The notes under the pieces are model-generated. The model searched no databases. It saw only the letters and a program-made list of their open reading frames with translations, and was not told where the DNA came from. 64,000 nt of DNA. Origin: Aquarana catesbeiana. Taxonomy: Eukaryota > Chordata > Amphibia > Anura > Ranidae. Shown in pieces: positions 23,190 through 34,521 of the stretch. The stretch covers positions 69,112,726 through 69,176,725 of the forward strand of contig NC_133329.1 of NCBI RefSeq assembly GCF_042186555.1. The letters are read 5' to 3'. Every line of letters begins with the position of its first letter. The stretch's first letter is position 1. The position numbers and the translations under genes are program-made.

Positions 23190-23295
23190 TAACCCATCCC
23201 TGATGAAGGGGGATTTTGTGGCCCCTGAAATGTGTTGGCATAGTTATATTTGATTTTGTCCCCATTTGCAGAGAATAAATGTAGATGCAGTTTCA
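23190..23295 (+). mobile_element. Short fragment carrying a hammerhead-like motif
   Basis: A CG-poor fragment with the best hammerhead-like fold in the window (23198-23238), followed by GAGAATAAATGTAGATGC. It resembles the flanks of the PLE-like fold-backs at 7700-8055 only through the core motif, so its origin is inferred. Confidence 0.35.
23198..23238 (+). ncRNA. Candidate minimal type I hammerhead ribozyme
   Basis: CC (23198-23199), core CTGATGA (23200-23206), stem II AGGGG/CCCCT (207-211 with 222-226) closing a 10-base loop, GAAA (227-230), a short helix III A-T.G-U type (230-235), T17, then GG that pairs with the leading CC. All invariant core bases are present. Helix III is only 1-2 bp, as described for PLE-associated minimal hammerheads, which work best as dimers. 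Stem I beyond CC/GG is weak. No activity data. Confidence 0.5.
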
Positions 23296-23523
23296 CAGGT
23301 ACTGACAGAAGGATTTGGCTCCATTATAGGATAGCCCCTCCAAATCAGGGACATTTGGGAGGTATAGTAAATATGTTTGACTGCACCATACAGATGTTAG
23401 AAATAACTTTGTATGATTATAGCTGAATTCTGGAGTAGACATTTTCTATATAAGAGAGATGCTTTTAGGTGATTGTAGTGGAAGTTTAGCCAAATACATA
23501 TTCACCCTCCAGTCATACTAAGG

Positions 23524-23708
23524 CAGTGTTTCTCAACTACAGTCCCCAAGGCTGCCCAACAGGTCATGTTTTCAGACCTTCCATTATTTTGCACAGGTGA
23601 TTTGATCAGTTTCACTGCCTTAGTAATTACCACAGCCGTTTCATCTGAGGGAAATCCTGAAAACATGACCTGTTGGGGCGCCTTGAGGACTGGAGTTGAG
23701 AAACATTG
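23524..23708. mobile_element. hAT-type MITE, 185 bp, perfect 8-bp target duplication
   Basis: Ends CAGTGTTTCTCAACTACAGT and (reverse complement) CAATGTTTCTCAACTCCAGT. TACTAAGG flanks it at 23516-23523 and 23709-23716. An 8-bp duplication and a CAGTG-type terminus indicate hAT. The interior is CATGTTTTCAG...CTGAAAACATG inverted. Confidence 0.9.
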
Positions 23709-23716
23709 TACTAAGG

Positions 23717-24261
23717 CTCTCGGGAGTTTCCTGTATCAAAGGCAAAGGAGCAGGTAGAGATGACTATGCCAACAAAGGGTCACTGGTAATAGTAAGGGAT
23801 AGTAACCAATCAGAACTCATGCTGATGACATCAGAGCAGTACAAGATGGATCCTGATTGGTTGATTTGGGTTACTGGATTTCTTTGCTTAAAGCAATCTG
23901 GTCACCAAAACCAATACCCTTCACTCTCATGCTAGGTACCGTTTTTTGTACATACTGTATAAGAGACATCTTATTTGAATCTTGGTGAGCTTTGTATATT
24001 TCTTCCAGATCTGTGCAGTGATCCAGTGTGAGACTTCCTGTAATAAAGACCGCTCATTGCTGCTCTCTCCTTGTGCAGGATGACTGGTCTTGTCTCCGCC
24101 TCCTCCTGTAGTTTTCTGCAGGCAGCCTTTGGTGGGTGGAGCCTGCTGGGCCCCTCCCACAGCTCTGTTCCCTGCATAGGCTATATATATATATTTATAT
24201 TTAATGACATTGTCATTTACACTACTGATGTTTAATGTATTATTTTAAATGTGTGCTGTAG
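23717..24261 (+). other. Intron 3 of gene A, distal part
   Basis: A TATATATATATTTATATTT stretch at 24182-24200 and a splice acceptor TGTGCTGTAG at 24252-24261. No exon or known repeat recognised in between. Confidence 0.45.
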
Positions 24262-24437
24262 ATGCCAAAATTCCCAAGAACCCTGATCAAAAAAAATGTG
24301 GAGAAAATGCAAATGAGGGGGAAGAGAATGACCCACAGCCCGAGCAAAATGATGCAGAAGAGAGGGAAGGCTTGAAACAAGAACAAACCAGCACACCCCG
24401 GAAGAGAGCCATAAGGCAAAAAGACACAACTCTATAA
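24262..24437 (+). CDS. Gene A, cytoplasmic tail exon (terminal, possible frame slip)
   Basis: Acceptor GTGCTGTAG, phase 1, in frame with the TM exon. It codes about 58 highly charged residues: DAKIPKNPDQKKC, then a Glu/Gln/Asn-rich stretch and PRKRAIRQKD, ending at TAA 24435-24437. No ITIM, ITAM or SH2-binding tyrosine motif is visible. An A5 run at 24418-24422 lies just before the stop, and in another frame a coding-like stretch (SINIDNAVSDEVIKVQQPRK, then a proline-rich end) continues to TGA 24515-24517. Either the tail ends at 24437, or a one-base homopolymer change has shortened it. The downstream 3' UTR is interrupted by a MITE at 24594. Confidence 0.7.
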
Positions 24438-24593
24438 ACATAGACAATGCAGTTTCAGACGAGGTGATCAAAGTTCAGCAGCCAAGGAAGCCAAAATCAC
24501 CACCACATCCTTACTGAGAGATAATCCATCCTCTAGATCCAGAGACAGACAAAGAGGGGAATGGGATGTGAATTGTTTTATAAATAACAGTCA

Positions 24594-24960
24594 TGCCCTG
24601 TACACATGATTGGACATTCCTACAACAAAACTGTGGATTTTTTTCTGACGGATGTTGGCTCAAACTTGTCTTGCATACACACGGTCACACAAATCTTGTC
24701 AGAAATTCCGAACGTCAAGAACGCGGTGACGTACAACATGTACGACGAGCCGAGAAAAATGAAGTTCAATAGCCAGTGCTGCTCTTCTACTTGATTCAGA
24801 GCATCCGTGGAATTTTGTGCGTCGGAATTGTGTACACACGCTCTGAATTTCCGACAACAAGTTTTGTTGTCGGAAAATTTGAGAACCAGCTCCCAAACAT
24901 TTGTTGTCGGAAATTCCGACAGCAAATGTACGATGGAGCCTACACATGGTTCGATGTCGC
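24594..24960. mobile_element. PIF/Harbinger-type MITE, diverged, just after gene A
   Basis: Left end TGCCCTGTACACATGATTGG with the family interior GATGTTGGCTCAAACTTGTC, TTGCATACACACGGTCACAC and TTCCGACAACAAG. The right terminus is decayed (CTACACATGGTTCGATG). Same family as 49363-49680. Confidence 0.6.
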
Positions 24961-25127
24961 ACCATGCTGTACCTTCCTACACACCAAAAAAGAAAAGGGA
25001 AAAAAGTAAAAAGAAAAAAACTATTTTAATTTGCTATTCAGATTCTGTTTTTTCCTAAAAATCCTCAAAGAATGCAAAAAAAAAGGTGAAAAGAGAATAC
25101 CCAGGACACAAAGAAAAACACACCTTA

Positions 25128-25528
25128 TGCTGTGTACACACGGGCGGACTGTTCGACTGGACTGGTCCGAAGGACCGAATCCGGTGGACAATCCGACCGT
25201 GTGTGGGCTCTATCGGACCTGCAGCTGACTTTTTCGGTCGAAAATCTGACAGACTTTAGATTTGGAACATGTTTCAAATCTTTCCGACGGACTCGAGTCC
25301 GGTCGAAAAATCCACATGTCTGTATGCTAGTCCGATGGACAAAAACCGACGCTAGGGCAGCTATTGGCTACTGGCTATCAACTTCCTTATTTTAGTCCGG
25401 TGTACGTCATTACGTACGAATCCGTCGGACTTTGGTGTGATCGTGTGTAGGCAAGTCCGCTCGTTCGAAAGTCCGTCGAAAGTCCGTCGAAAAGACCGTC
25501 CGAAAAGTCTGCCCGTGTGTATGCGGCA
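25128..25528. mobile_element. PIF/Harbinger-type MITE, flanked by TTA
   Basis: Left end TGCTGTGTACACACGGGCGG, right end CCCGTGTGTATGCGGCA, TTA on both sides (25125-25127, 25529-25531). The interior block GCTATTGGCTACTGGCTATC is shared with 16095-16551. Confidence 0.75.
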
Positions 25529-25545
25529 TTAGAGCAATTTTAAGG

Positions 25546-26525
25546 CATTATAAACCTTCAAAACCAAAAAATATATACTGCGCTATCCCTTAAAATGTTC
25601 AGTAAACAAAAACCAAAAAACCTGTGTCTATGAAAGACTCAAAAAAGTGTTAGTGCTGCTGCAACCCTAAATGTGAGACAACCTCCATTACAAAATACTA
25701 TACAAAGAAAGGCTGCGCTACTGTGAATAAGTGAGTGTGGTCAAAAACCATTTAAATGACCATAACATATACATACACAAATTACCATAAATACGTGACA
25801 TATAGAATTACTTCTTTTGTATATGTGCAATTAAACATCAAATATGTTGAACAAGGTCCATAAAAACGTTCCTTTTTTTTATAAATGTCTTTCACCAGTA
25901 AAGGAATGAAAAGGCATCAATAATATTGATATAAAACACCACTCTTCTGTTGATGTGAAGCATGCACTGTTGTCACCCTGGAGAATGTGATAATAGGGAA
26001 ATTCCTCCACCAAACAAAACGATCTGCCCCTTACCAGATATTTAGATCTCTTGTTTAAGGAGATCGTATATGCAGGTGGCTGTGTCCCCCAGCCACTGGG
26101 TCTTTATCAAAAATAAGGCTCCTAGGGTTTCTACTCAGGGGGTCCGCTGGATGTTAAGCTGGCACTCAGATCCCAAGAATGAAAGAAAAAGCTCCATAGC
26201 GTAATACTGACATTTATTGGTAAAAAAATCATAAAAAAATGCACTTACAATGTTGTAGAATTAAAATCGCGTGTGTACACAAACAATGCCGGCCGGCTCA
26301 CAGCTGCTGCCCGTCGCTTCCGGGATCAGCGGTGGATGGTGGTGACGTCAGCACGTCGCTCCTCCCTACGCCGTTTCGACAAACTTGTCGTCTTCCTCAG
26401 CCATGGTTAAGGACTAACGTTCAAAACACTTAGGCTGTTTTACAGCTTTGTACATGTATTTAATAAAGAAATGCCATTTTGGATGTCATCCTGAGTGCCG
26501 ACCATCCCTTTCATTATAAACCTTC
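25546..26525 (-). mobile_element. PLE-derived insertion with 14-bp target duplication
   Basis: CATTATAAACCTTC is duplicated at 25546-25559 and 26512-26525. Read on the minus strand, 26205-26420 aligns in ordered blocks with the PLE 3' region at 5340-5560 (GAAACGGCGTAGGGAG, GTGCTGACGTCACCAC, CCCGGAAGCGACGG, GAGCCGGCCGGC, GTAAGTGCATT). No RT remains. The target duplication and homology make this a non-autonomous or truncated PLE copy. Confidence 0.7.
26364..26400 (-). ncRNA. Candidate hammerhead-like motif in PLE fragment
   Basis: Minus strand: CTGAGGA, extra A, GAC...GTC stem (with an internal GACAAGTTTGTC palindrome), GAAAC, GGCGTAGGG. The core fits CUGANGA plus GAAA apart from the extra A. 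The homologous position in the large PLE (about 5331-5364) has lost the CTGANGA part. Confidence 0.35.
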
Positions 26526-27065
26526 CTGTCAGCCCAGTGTGTATTTCACCTACATAAACTGTTCATTGATAATGTTGTTTCTTGGTGTCATTTGTTGCCT
26601 GACCTGTACACATAGCCTATAGTAGAGCAAATCTTTACATTTCAGGGTCAAAAGTTTTTGTTTCTGGTATGCATGGGGGGGTTGAACCTCGCGCCATTCT
26701 TCTTTCATGTATTTTTCATTGCCGACATTCTTTTTTTTACATTCAGCTGTCAGTAGGGAAACCCGCTGACAGCTGATGTGCCTGTAGCGCCCTGGTCAGG
26801 GAGCTCCTCACAAATTTACTTGCCAAGAGTAATTATCTTGGTCGATTGGTAGGGATCTATTGATTTCTCCCTAAGCTTGGCCCTGTTGCACTTTTCTCTT
26901 CTACCACTAGGCAGACATCCCTACCTGCAAAAACTAATTTTAGGGAGGTTTCAAACTTATTTCAGGGAGGTGACGATTCGCGCCGGTGCCGATCCCCCCC
27001 ACAATAAAATGCAGCTATACCAGTGCCCATGGAATGCATCCTTACCAGTGCCCATGAAATGCAGC
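26526..27065. other. No recognisable gene
   Basis: Mixed sequence. 26780-26990 has a GCAGACATCCCTACC / AGGGAGG-rich block without coding potential. A short GTGCCCATGGAATGCAGC repeat begins near 27020. Confidence 0.4.
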
Positions 27066-27430
27066 CTGATCACACAGGGGCTGGGCTGGTGGTCCTGGGG
27101 TCTGGCTGCTGGAGCTGTGCTGCTGGTCCTGGGGTCTGGCTGCTGGAGCCTGGGGTCTGGCTGCTGGGGCCATGGGTCCGGCTGCTGGAGTTGGGCTGCT
27201 GATCCTGGGGTCTGGCTGCTGGGGCCAAGGGTCTGACTGCTAGAGCTGGGCTGCTGGTCCTGGGGTCTGTCTGTTGGGGCCTGGGGTCCGGCTGCTGGGG
27301 TCAAGGGCCGGCTGCTGGGGCCAAGGGTCTGGCTGCTGGGGCCAAGGGTCCGGCTGCTGGAGCTGGGCTGCTGGTCCTGGGGTCTGGCTGCTGGTCCTGG
27401 AGCCTGGGGTTTGGCTGCAACCCGGCTGAT
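27066..27430. repeat. GC-rich minisatellite (CTGCTGGTCCTGGGGTCTGG)
   Basis: Irregular tandem units built from GGCTGCTGG, TCCTGGGGT and GGGGCCAAGGGT, roughly 20-30 bases. The G-rich plus strand is quadruplex-prone. Frames on both strands are compositional artefacts. Confidence 0.85.
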
Positions 27431-27449
27431 GAGGTGTCCCAGTCAGTGA

Positions 27450-27960
27450 ATTCAGTACAGACCCCCCTCCCGCAGTGCAGACCCCTCTCCCGCAGCACAG
27501 ACTTCTCTCCTGCACTCCCGCAGTACAGACCCCTCTCGCGCAGTGCAGACTCCTCTCCCACACTCCCAAAGTGCAGACCCCTCTCCCGCAGTACAGACTC
27601 CTATCCCGCACTCCCACAGTGCAGACCCCTATCCTACAGTGCAGATCCCCCTCCCGCAGTACAGACCGCCCTCCCGCAGTACAGACCCCCCTCCCTCAGT
27701 ACAGACCCCCCTCCCTCAGTACAGACCCCCCTCCCGCAGTATAGACACCTCCCCCTCAGTACAGACCCCCCTTCCGCAGTATAGACCTCCCCATCAGTAT
27801 AGACACCCCCTCAGCATATTCACCCCCTCCATCAGTATAGACCCCCCAGTGCAGATCCCCCTCCCTCAGCATAGACTCCCCTCAGTGCAGACCCCCCCTC
27901 CATCAGCATAAACCCCCTCAGTGCAGACCCCCCCCTCTTCACTTGTGCTAGTAGTCCCCC
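27450..27960. repeat. Minisatellite, about 20-bp unit (CTCCCTCAGTACAGACCCCC)
   Basis: Pyrimidine-rich tandem with GCAGTGCAGAC / TCAGTACAGAC / CATCAGTATAGAC variants. Units lengthen and decay to the right. Starts within 30 bases of the preceding G-rich array, so two unrelated minisatellites abut. Confidence 0.88.
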
Positions 27961-30369
27961 CTCCCATAGCGCCCCCAGCATTTGTCCATGTACAAATATA
28001 CAGTACACTGTTCAGACCTCAGAATAGCGCGGGATATGCACAGCGGCATGTCCCTACATGGACTCCCTCATCCATCCTGTGTACAGTAGTGTGGGAGGAG
28101 CTGCAGTGAAGAGGGCTGGAGGGGCGGGGTGAGCCGAGAGCCAGGGAGAGACACAGATCAGTGGGGTGTGCGGATTGTGCGATGCCGCTGCCCACAGTTG
28201 TCACCCGGATGCGGTCCACACCCCCCACCCCTTCATAACAACGCCACTGCCTCCACCCACCCCCCTCCTTCCCTGCTGAAAAAATGTACCCATGCCCATG
28301 CAGCAGCCAAAGCAGACTGGGGACAGCAGTATTGGCTGTCCCCCCTCTGCCTGTCACTCAGTCACAGACAGAGTGGCCGTACTCCATTCAGCCATTCAGG
28401 CTGCTCTGTCTGTCTGTGGCTGAGTGACAGGCACAGCCAGGAGATCACCCTGCACCCGTGGGAGCTCGGGAGCCTGCAGCCAAATGTGGGAGGCTCCCGG
28501 GAGACTTGAGATGTCTGACTAGGTGGCCGGGTACTTGGTGGTACTAGATACGAGAAGGGCAACCTAAGGTCAGGTTATGGGTATGTGGGTGTCCCAGCCA
28601 ATGGGCAGGGGTTACTTTAATCCCTTGGCCTGCTGGGAGAGCCTATATATTCGGGTGAGGTCAAGTGATCTGTGTTCTTTGCCACCTGGACGGCTGTCTG
28701 GGTGGACGTGTGTCATCTGCCCCGGGCTGCTAGGCTGGATATTGGGCCTATCCCGGGGGCAACTAGCTGCCAGGCTGTGTGAGGGCCTATCCAGAAGTAA
28801 GAGGGCAGCGCAGGGTTGGGACTGCGGCTTGCAGTCCAACCAAAAGTGATGGTTCTGCCGGCCGGATAACCTGTCAGTGTTCGGAGGTAGAAGGAAAGCT
28901 GTCGCCACTAAGGGACCAATCGCCTTTACCAGGGACCACAGTGAGTAACTGAAGAAAGTACCGGAATCATATTCTCACTGAAAGGGCACAGTGGAGAATC
29001 AGGAAACTTCAGGCGGTGATCAAGTCAAAGACCTAACCAGTGGAGGAGATGCTTGCAGAGCAGCCTTGTGTGTCAAGCCAGGGACCGAGCTGGTTAGCAG
29101 GGGTGAAGCTTGAAGATATCCATAGTGCCAAGCTAGGGACCCAGCAGAGAAGCGGGGGTGACGCTTGAGGTAGATGCCACCGCCAACCTTGGAGGAGCTC
29201 AAGGGATTCGTAGTCAGTGAATCAGAGGGTCTAGTGAGAGATCGGGAGCTAAGTATTGAAGAACTACAAGGAGCAGTTGTAGTGGAGCTGAAAGAACTGT
29301 TACGTTTGAGTTAGGAACTGTTAAAGGACTGTTACCATAGGAGACAGCAATCCTGCACGTGCAGAAGTGGCACCTTGCTGGGGCCTTTCCCGGTACGACT
29401 GTCCTCCTATTAAAGTCTCGGAGACTGCCAATTGAGTTTGCAACTAAGGGTGTCCTGGCCCTAACCCTCTTTCCCCCAAAATATATAAAAAGGACTGTCA
29501 AAAGAAATAGAACCTCTGTTACATGCAAGAAGTGTCTGGCGCCCAATGACTTCCATCATCTTTGCACCCACTATGCCTCACAACCCACCACTTACAGAAG
29601 GATGTCAGCTATGGCTATAGTAAATGGTTGGTGTTTTTGCCACGCTTGAACTGCTTGCAGCAGAGATTGCAAATTGTAACAGTGCGATCAACTGCACATG
29701 TGCTAAAAAAGGCCCAGACAGCTGAGTTGTGGGAAGTGGGCCGGGAGATAACAGCTTCACAATGTGATGGAATAGGGTGGCTGCTCTCTACTCTCCCATG
29801 ATGGCTGCCTCGTTGGGGTTGTGCCTCACCCTCTCTTTTCTCGTCTGCGATATCTGGCACCCAAGTTGCGTCAGTGACCTCATCATCATCCCCTCCATCC
29901 TCCATCCTCATCATCACTGCAGCCAACTTTGCAATACACTGCCCCCCCTCCCTCCCTCCCTCCCTCCCTCAGGCAGACACAAAAAAAATGTAAAAAAAAA
30001 AAAAAAAAATGTAAAGCTGGCCCTTTAAAAAAAAAAAAGGTCCTTAAGTGTTCTGTGTTCAGACGCCGGACACAGTGCGACGCCAGACACAGTGCACTTA
30101 TGGGAAGCGCCACGTCTATGCAATCACGAGATTGCAGACACAGGCTTTTATCCCGCCTTGCAGCGCTTTCCGAAGCGCCGAGTAGCTTTCGCCCGGCGCT
30201 TGTAGTATCTATTACCACGGCCAGGCGGTTTGATTGACATGCGAGTTTGATGTCACTTCCTGTTTTCTCTCTCCCATTGCACCCGGGAGAGAGGAAACAG
30301 GAAGTATGAGGAGCAGAATCACCACTGCCAGTGGAAGGAGACATCGCAGGAGAGGACACCACAGCAAGG
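27961..30369. other. Unclassified, CpG-rich in parts, no gene supported
   Basis: 28330-28440 contains an inverted GCCTGTCACTCAGTCACAGACAG / CTGTCTGTCTGTGGCTGAGTGACAGGC palindrome. 28510-29535 has LTR-like composition. 29537-29548 (TGGCGCCCAATG) resembles a tRNA-Lys primer-binding site, but no RT or second LTR follows. 30256-30304 is a 20-bp inverted repeat (CTTCCTGTTTTCTCTCTCCC, 19/20 matches). Frames here lack known domains. Confidence 0.4.
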
Positions 30370-33300
30370 TAAGTACACAGGCTGGACACAGGGACACAGG
30401 CTGGCTGCATTTCATGGGACACAAGCTGGACACAGGCTGGCTGCATTTCATGGGACACAGGCTGGCTGCATTTCATGGGACACAGGCTGGACACAGGCTG
30501 GCTGCATTTCATAGGACACAGCCTGAACACAGGGACACAGGCTGGCTGCATTTCATGGGACACAGGGACACAGGCTGGACACAAGCTGGCTGCATTTCAT
30601 GTCACACAGGCTGGACACAGGCTGGCTGCATTTCATGGGACACAGGCTGGACACAGGGACACAGGCTGGCTGCAGTTCATGGGACACAGGCTGGACACAG
30701 GGACACAGGCTGGCTGCAGTTCATGGGACACAGGCTGGACACCGGGACACAGGCTGGCTGCAGTTCATGGGACACAGGCTGTACACAGGGACACAGGCTG
30801 GCTGCATTTCATGGGACACAGGGACACAGGCTGGCGGCATTTCATGTGACACAGGCTGGACGCAGGGACACGGGCTGGCTGCATTTCATGTGACACAGGC
30901 TGGACACAGGGACACAGGCTGGCTGCATTTCATGGGACACAGGCTGGACACAGGGACACAGGCTGGCTGCATTTCATGGGACACAGGCTGGACACAGGGA
31001 CACAGGCTGGCTGCATTTCATGGGACACAGGCTGGACACAGGGACACAGGCTGGCTGCAGTTCATGGGATACAGGCTGGACACAGGGATACAGGCTGGCT
31101 GCATTTCATGGGACACAGGTTGGCTGCAGTTCATGGGACACAGGCTGGACACAGGGACACAGGCTGGCTGCATTTCATGGGACACAGGCTGGCTGCATTT
31201 CATGGGACACAGGCTGGCTGCATTTCATGGGACACAGGCTGGACAGAGGGACACAGGCTGGCTGCATTACATAGGACACAGGCTGGACACAGGGACACAG
31301 GCTGGCTGCATTTCATGGGACACAGGCTGGCTGCATTCCATGGGACACAGGCTGGCTGCAATTCATGGGACACAGGCTGGCTGCATTTCTTGGGACACAG
31401 GCTGGACGCAGGGACACGAGCTGGATGCATTTCATGGGACACAGGCTGGCTGCATTTCATGGGACACAGGCTGGCTGCATTTCTTGGGACACAGGCTGGA
31501 CACAGGGACACAGGCTGGCTGCATTTCATGGGACACAGGCTGGACACAGGGACACAGGCTGGCTTCATTTCATGGGACACAGGCTGGACACAGGGACACA
31601 GGCTGGCTGCATTTCATGTCACACAGGCTGGACACAGGGACACAGGCTGGCTGCATTTCATGGGACACAGGCTGGCTGCAGTTCATGGGACACAGGCTGG
31701 ACACAGGGACACAGGCTGGCTGCAGTTCATGGGACACAGGCTGGACACAGGGACACAGGCTGACTGCATTTCATGTCACACAGGCTGGTTGCATTTCATG
31801 TGACACAGGCTGGACACAGGGACACAGGCTAGCTGCATTTCATGTGACACAGGCTGGACACAGGGACACAGGCTGGCTGCATTTCATGTCACACAGGCTG
31901 GACACAGGGACACAGGCTGGTTGCATTTCATGAGACACAGGCTGGCTGCAGTTCATGGGACACAGGCTGGACACAGGGACACAGGCTGGCTGCAGTTCAT
32001 GGGACACAGGCTGGACACAGGGACACAGGCTGACTGCATTTCATGTCACACAGGCTGGTTGCATTTCATGTGACACAGGCTGGACACAGGGACACAGGCT
32101 GGCTGCATTTCATGTGACACAGGCTGGACACAGGGACACAGGCTGGCTGCATTTCATGGGACACAGGTTGGCTGCAGTTCATGGGACACAGGCTGGACAT
32201 AGGGACACAGGCTGGCTGCATTTCATGGGACACAGGCTGGACACAGGGACACAGGCTGGCTGCAGTTCATGGGATACAGGCTGGACACAGGGATACAGGC
32301 TGGCTGCATTTCATGGGACACAGGTTGGCTGCAGTTCATGGGACACAGGCTGAACACAGGGACACAGGCTGGCTGCATTTCATGGGACACAGGCTGGCTG
32401 CATTTCATGGGACACAGACTGGCTGCATTTCATGGGACACAGGCTGGACACAGGGATACAGGCTGGCTGCATTTCATGGGACACAGGTTGGCTGCAGTTC
32501 ATGGGACACAGGCTGGACACAGGGACACAGGCTGGCTGCATTTCATGGGACACAGGCTGGACACAGGGACACAGGCTGGCTGCAGTTCATGGGATACAGG
32601 CTGGACACAGGGACACAGGCTGGCTGCATTACATAGGACACAGGCTGGACACAGGGACACAGGCTGGCTGCATTTCATGGGACACAGGCTGGCTGCATTT
32701 CATGGGACACAGGCTGGCTGCATTTCATGGGACACAGGCTGGCTGCAATTCATGGGACACAGGCTGGCTGCATTTCTTGGGACACAGGCTGGACGCAGGG
32801 ACACGAGCTGGATGCATTTCATGGGACACAGGCTGGCTGCATTTCATGGGACACAGGCTGGCTGCATTTCTTGGGACACAGGCTGGACACAGGGACACAG
32901 GCTGGCTGCATTTCATGGGACACAGGCTGGACACAGGGACACAGGCTGGCTTCATTTCATGGGACACAGGCTGGACACAGGGACACAGGCTGGCTGCATT
33001 TCATGTCACACAGGCTGGACACAGGGACACAGGCTGGCTGCATTTCATGGGACACAGGCTGGCTGCAGTTCATGGGACACAGGCTGGACACAGGGACACA
33101 GGCTGGCTGCAGTTCATGGGACACAGGCTGGACACAGGGACACAGGCTGACTGCATTTCATGTCACACAGGCTGGTTGCATTTCATGTGACACAGGCTGG
33201 ACACAGGGACACAGGCTAGCTGCATTTCATGTGACACAGGCTGGACACAGGGACACAGGCTGGCTGCATTTCATGTCACACAGGCTGGACACAGGGACAC

Positions 33301-34380
33301 AGGCTGGTTGCATTTCATGAGACACAGGCTGGCTGCAGTTCATGGGACACAGGCTGGACACAGGGACACAGGCTGGCTGCAGTTCATGGGACACAGGCTG
33401 GACACAGGGACACAGGCTGGCTGTATTTCATGGGACACAGGCTGGCTGCATTTCATGGGACACAGGCTAGCTGCATTTCTTGTAACACAGGCTGGACACA
33501 GGGACACAGGCTGGCTGCATTTCATGAGACACAGGCTGGCTGCATTTCATGGGACACAGGATGGCTGCATTTCTTGGGACACAGGCTGGACACAGGGACA
33601 CAGGCTGGCTGCATTTTATGGGACACAGGCTGGACACAGGGACACAGGCTGGCTTCATTTCATGGGACACAGGCTGGACACAGGGACACAGGCTGGCTGC
33701 ATTTCATGGGACACAGGCTGGCTGCATTCCATGGGACACAGGCTGGCTGCATTTCATGGGACACAGGCTGGCTGCAATTCATGGGACACAGGCTGGCTGC
33801 ATTTCTTGGGACACAGGCTGGACACAGGGACACAGGCTGGCTGCATTTCATGGGGCACAGGCTGGCTGCATTTCATGGGACACAGGCTGGACGCAGGGAC
33901 ACGAGCTGGATGCATTTCATGGGACACAGGCTGGCTGCATTTCATGGGACACAGGCTGGCTGCATTTCTTGGGACACAGGCTGGACACAGGGACACAGGC
34001 TGGCTGCATTTCATGGGACACAGGCTGGACACAGGGACACAGGCTGGCTTCATTTCATGGGACACAGGCTGGACACAGGGACACAGGCTGGCTGCATTTC
34101 ATGTCACACAGGCTGGACACAGGGACACAGGCTGGCTGCATTTCATGGGACACAGGCTGGACACAGGGACACAGGCTGGCTTCATTTCATGGGACACAGG
34201 CTGGACACAGGGACACAGGCTGACTGCATTTCATGTCACACAGGCTGGTTGCATTTCATGTGACACAGGCTGGACACAGGGACACAGGCTGGCGGCATTT
34301 TTTGTGACACAGGCTGGACGCAGGGACACAAGCTGGATGCATTTGATGTGACACAGGCTGCATTTGATGTGACACAGGCT
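30370..34380. repeat. Giant composite minisatellite, 19-bp and 25-bp modules (first block)
   Basis: Built from two modules sharing GGGACACAGGCTGG: a 25-bp form ending CTGCATTTCAT and a 19-bp form ending ACACA, combined in variable order (often 44-bp pairs). Variants include TTCATGTCACAC, TTCTTGGGACAC and GCAGTTCATGG. Long-range copies of the same variant order recur (for example around 31020 and 32181, and around 31365 and 32727). Stop codons are nearly absent in all three plus frames, giving open frames up to 444 codons that rotate between frames. There is no sign of selection for a protein. Confidence 0.95.
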
Positions 34381-34521
34381 ACATGTAAGGAGGGACTCCG
34401 CTGGGGACACCTGATGGCATCTGGTGGCAGGCGACGTGGCTAGTGACACGCTCAGGGCTCCCACTGATTCTGCATTATGGTGAGTTGAATGATTTTATTT
34501 TATATTACAATGTAATAATAG
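34381..34521. repeat. Array 3' flank, first copy (141 bp)
   Basis: Identical to 36331-36471 (starts ACATGTAAGGAGGGACTCCG, ends CAATGTAATAATAG). Non-minisatellite sequence trapped inside the array by tandem duplication; the array resumes abruptly at 34522. Confidence 0.93.

Noticed and set aside
29537..29548. Primer-binding site (TGGCGCCCAATG) of an LTR retroelement
   Set aside because: No RT, gag or second LTR nearby; a 12-base match alone is weak.
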